52,489 nt of DNA, taken from the NCBI GenBank assembly GCA_019429205.1, contig JAHYIT010000020.1, positions 1 through 52,489 on the forward strand, written 5' to 3'. Within the stretch, counting starts at the first letter, position 1. Each line of letters opens with the position of its first letter. Source of the stretch: Mariniphaga sp. Lineage in GTDB: Bacteria; Bacteroidota; Bacteroidia; Bacteroidales; Prolixibacteraceae. A program made the position numbers and the translations under genes. The notes below the pieces were generated by a model that was not told the origin of the DNA, searched no databases, and was given only the letters and a program-made list of their open reading frames with translations. Positions 51,673 to 52,489 of the stretch are shown here, one piece after another.

Positions 51673-52020
51673 ATGAATGCATTAAGAAACAGCGTCAGGC
51701 TTATCGGTCATCTGGGAGAAAACCCAAAAGTGAGAAAGCTTGAAAGTGGGAAAAAAGTTGCTAATTTTTCTATAGCAACCAACGAAATTTACCGCGACAG
51801 TAACGGTGAAAAGCAGTCGGAAACTACCTGGCACCGGCTGGTAGCCTGGGAAAAACAAGCGGAGATTGCCGAGAACTACCTGAAAAAAGGTTCGGAAATT
51901 GCCGTGGAAGGTAAACTCACCAACCGTTCTTACGACGATAAAAACGGTGAAAAACATTACATCACCGAAGTGGTTGTCAACTCCCTGCTAATGCTCGACA
52001 AGAAAAACGGGAACGGATAA
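51673..52020 (+). CDS. ssb: Single-stranded DNA-binding protein
   Basis: 115 residues, OB fold: 'SVRLIGHLGENPKVRKLESG', 'VANFSIATNEIY', 'TTWHRLVAWEKQAEIAENYL', 'IAVEGKLTNRSYDDKNG' and 'ITEVVVNSLLML'. It lacks the long Gly/Pro-rich linker and the acidic 'DDDIPF'-type tail of housekeeping SSB; it ends in 'DKKNGNG'. That shortness suggests a second SSB paralogue (for example for competence or mobile DNA) rather than the replicative one. It is flanked by a promoter and a strong terminator. Confidence 0.93.
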   Translation: MNALRNSVRLIGHLGENPKVRKLESGKKVANFSIATNEIYRDSNGEKQSETTWHRLVAWEKQAEIAENYLKKGSEIAVEGKLTNRSYDDKNGEKHYITEVVVNSLLMLDKKNGNG

Positions 52021-52057
52021 AAACAGAAAGTTGCCCGAGAAGTAATCCCTGTAAAAT

Positions 52058-52088
52058 GAAAAGAGGCCGGAATTTCCGGCCTCTTTTT
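52058..52088. terminator. Bidirectional terminator between ssb and the arginine decarboxylase gene
   Basis: AAGAGGCCGG pairs with CCGGCCTCTT around an AATT-containing loop, flanked by an A run and a T run, so it can end both convergent transcripts. Confidence 0.92.
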
Positions 52089-52093
52089 CAGTG

Positions 52094-52489
52094 TTATTGC
52101 GGGGTATTGTACCCCAGTATTTTAAACATGTCTTCCACCGTTTGTTCGGTGCGGTAAACGTAATCCACAAAGTTACCGGTTTCGTCGCGGTCGATGATAA
52201 CGTGTTTTGGCGCCGGAATGAGGCAGTGCTTGATCCCGCCGTACCCGCTGATGGAATCCTGGTAAGCGCCGGTGTGGAAAAAGCCCAGGTAAAGCGGTTC
52301 TTTTTCGCGCGATGAATACCGCGGCAGCATAATCTGCTGGTTCAGGTCTTCGGAGTTGTAATAATCCGAATGGTCGCAACTGATGCCGCCAATATTAACG
52401 CGGGTATATTCGTTGTTCCACTTGTTGATGGGCAGCAAAATGAACTTTTCAAAAATTGACCATGCATCGGGAATGGTGTTCATCAAACT
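52094..52489 (-). CDS. speA: Arginine decarboxylase, C-terminal part (cut by the window edge)
   Basis: About 131 C-terminal residues; the frame runs open off the right edge. 'ISCDHSDYYNSEDLNQQIMLP' corresponds to the Cys-Asp region of the fold III PLP decarboxylases, and 'PLYLGFFHTGAYQDSISGYG' and 'KHCLIPAPKHVIIDRD' match the Bacteroidota arginine decarboxylase end. It would make agmatine, the substrate of the agmatinase at 16.2 kb. Another family member (ornithine or diaminopimelate decarboxylase) is possible but less likely. Confidence 0.8.
   Translation of the reverse strand, partial: SLMNTIPDAWSIFEKFILLPINKWNNEYTRVNIGGISCDHSDYYNSEDLNQQIMLPRYSSREKEPLYLGFFHTGAYQDSISGYGGIKHCLIPAPKHVIIDRDETGNFVDYVYRTEQTVEDMFKILGYNTPQ

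Overview
The window is a contiguous, gene-dense piece of a Bacteroidota chromosome. Evidence: a gliding-motility GldF/GldG protein, a CHU_C-type (type IX secretion, type B) sorting domain, a DUF4290 protein, a short RpoD-like sigma factor, a 'PGGDKIG' MurA, the carboxyspermidine polyamine route, and repeated -7 boxes of the form TAnnTTTG, the Bacteroidota promoter signature. Two fucosidases, an unsaturated rhamnogalacturonyl hydrolase and the GldF-GldG fusion suggest a polysaccharide-degrading member of the Marinilabiliales/Prolixibacteraceae. That family-level placement is inference.

Layout. 1-2.5 kb: an AT-rich two-gene unit (von Willebrand factor A protein and lipoprotein) and a small membrane protein. 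2.5-9 kb, all minus strand: GH95 fucosidase lipoprotein, a barrel-less TonB-plug protein, a family 2 glycosyltransferase, a putative outer-membrane barrel and a C1-family peptidase. 9.1-11.1 kb: a TPR protein. 11.1-11.75 kb: no ORF on either strand, but on the minus strand a clear promoter, many strong hairpins and an intrinsic terminator, i.e. an apparent ~560-nt structured RNA that I cannot assign to a known class. 11.9-17.3 kb: GH29 fucosidase, then carboxyspermidine decarboxylase and dehydrogenase, divergent from agmatinase. The end of an arginine decarboxylase lies at the right edge, so all four steps from arginine to spermidine are represented. 17.3-21.4 kb: nitroreductase, AbgT transporter, gliding-type surface protein and a repeat-filled gap. 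21.4-29.9 kb, plus strand: UvrD/PcrA helicase, DUF4290, MurA, thioredoxin-like protein, a 141-bp palindromic element, GrpE-DnaJ-Crp and a cysteine-cluster protein. 29.9-38.3 kb, minus strand: thioesterase, CoA-binding protein, FAH-family hydrolase, DnaQ-like exonuclease, DnaN, GldFG, LpxB, a small membrane protein and SurE. 38.4-41 kb: DUF2442, Mut7-C, cold-shock protein and a sigma factor.

41.1-49.4 kb is a histidine operon on the minus strand, hisG-hisD-hisC-hisB-purU-tlpA-like-hisH-argB. It is preceded by a short leader peptide (MNYGLGHYGHHYKT) and a 10-bp stem terminator, which reads as a histidine attenuator. The operon is interrupted between hisD and hisC by an oppositely oriented, overlapping DUF4160-DUF2442 pair. 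A 45-codon remnant that looks like an antitoxin start joined to the middle of a PIN toxin sits before the tlpA-like gene. hisA, hisF and hisIE are not in the window. The right end carries GH105, two small proteins, single-strand binding protein and the arginine decarboxylase end.

Four within-operon spacers are filled with the same tandem heptamer (ACTTTRA on the coding strand). The strongest candidates for something new are the ~560-nt RNA, the his attenuator and the antisense DUF4160-DUF2442 insertion. No tRNA, rRNA or CRISPR array was found.
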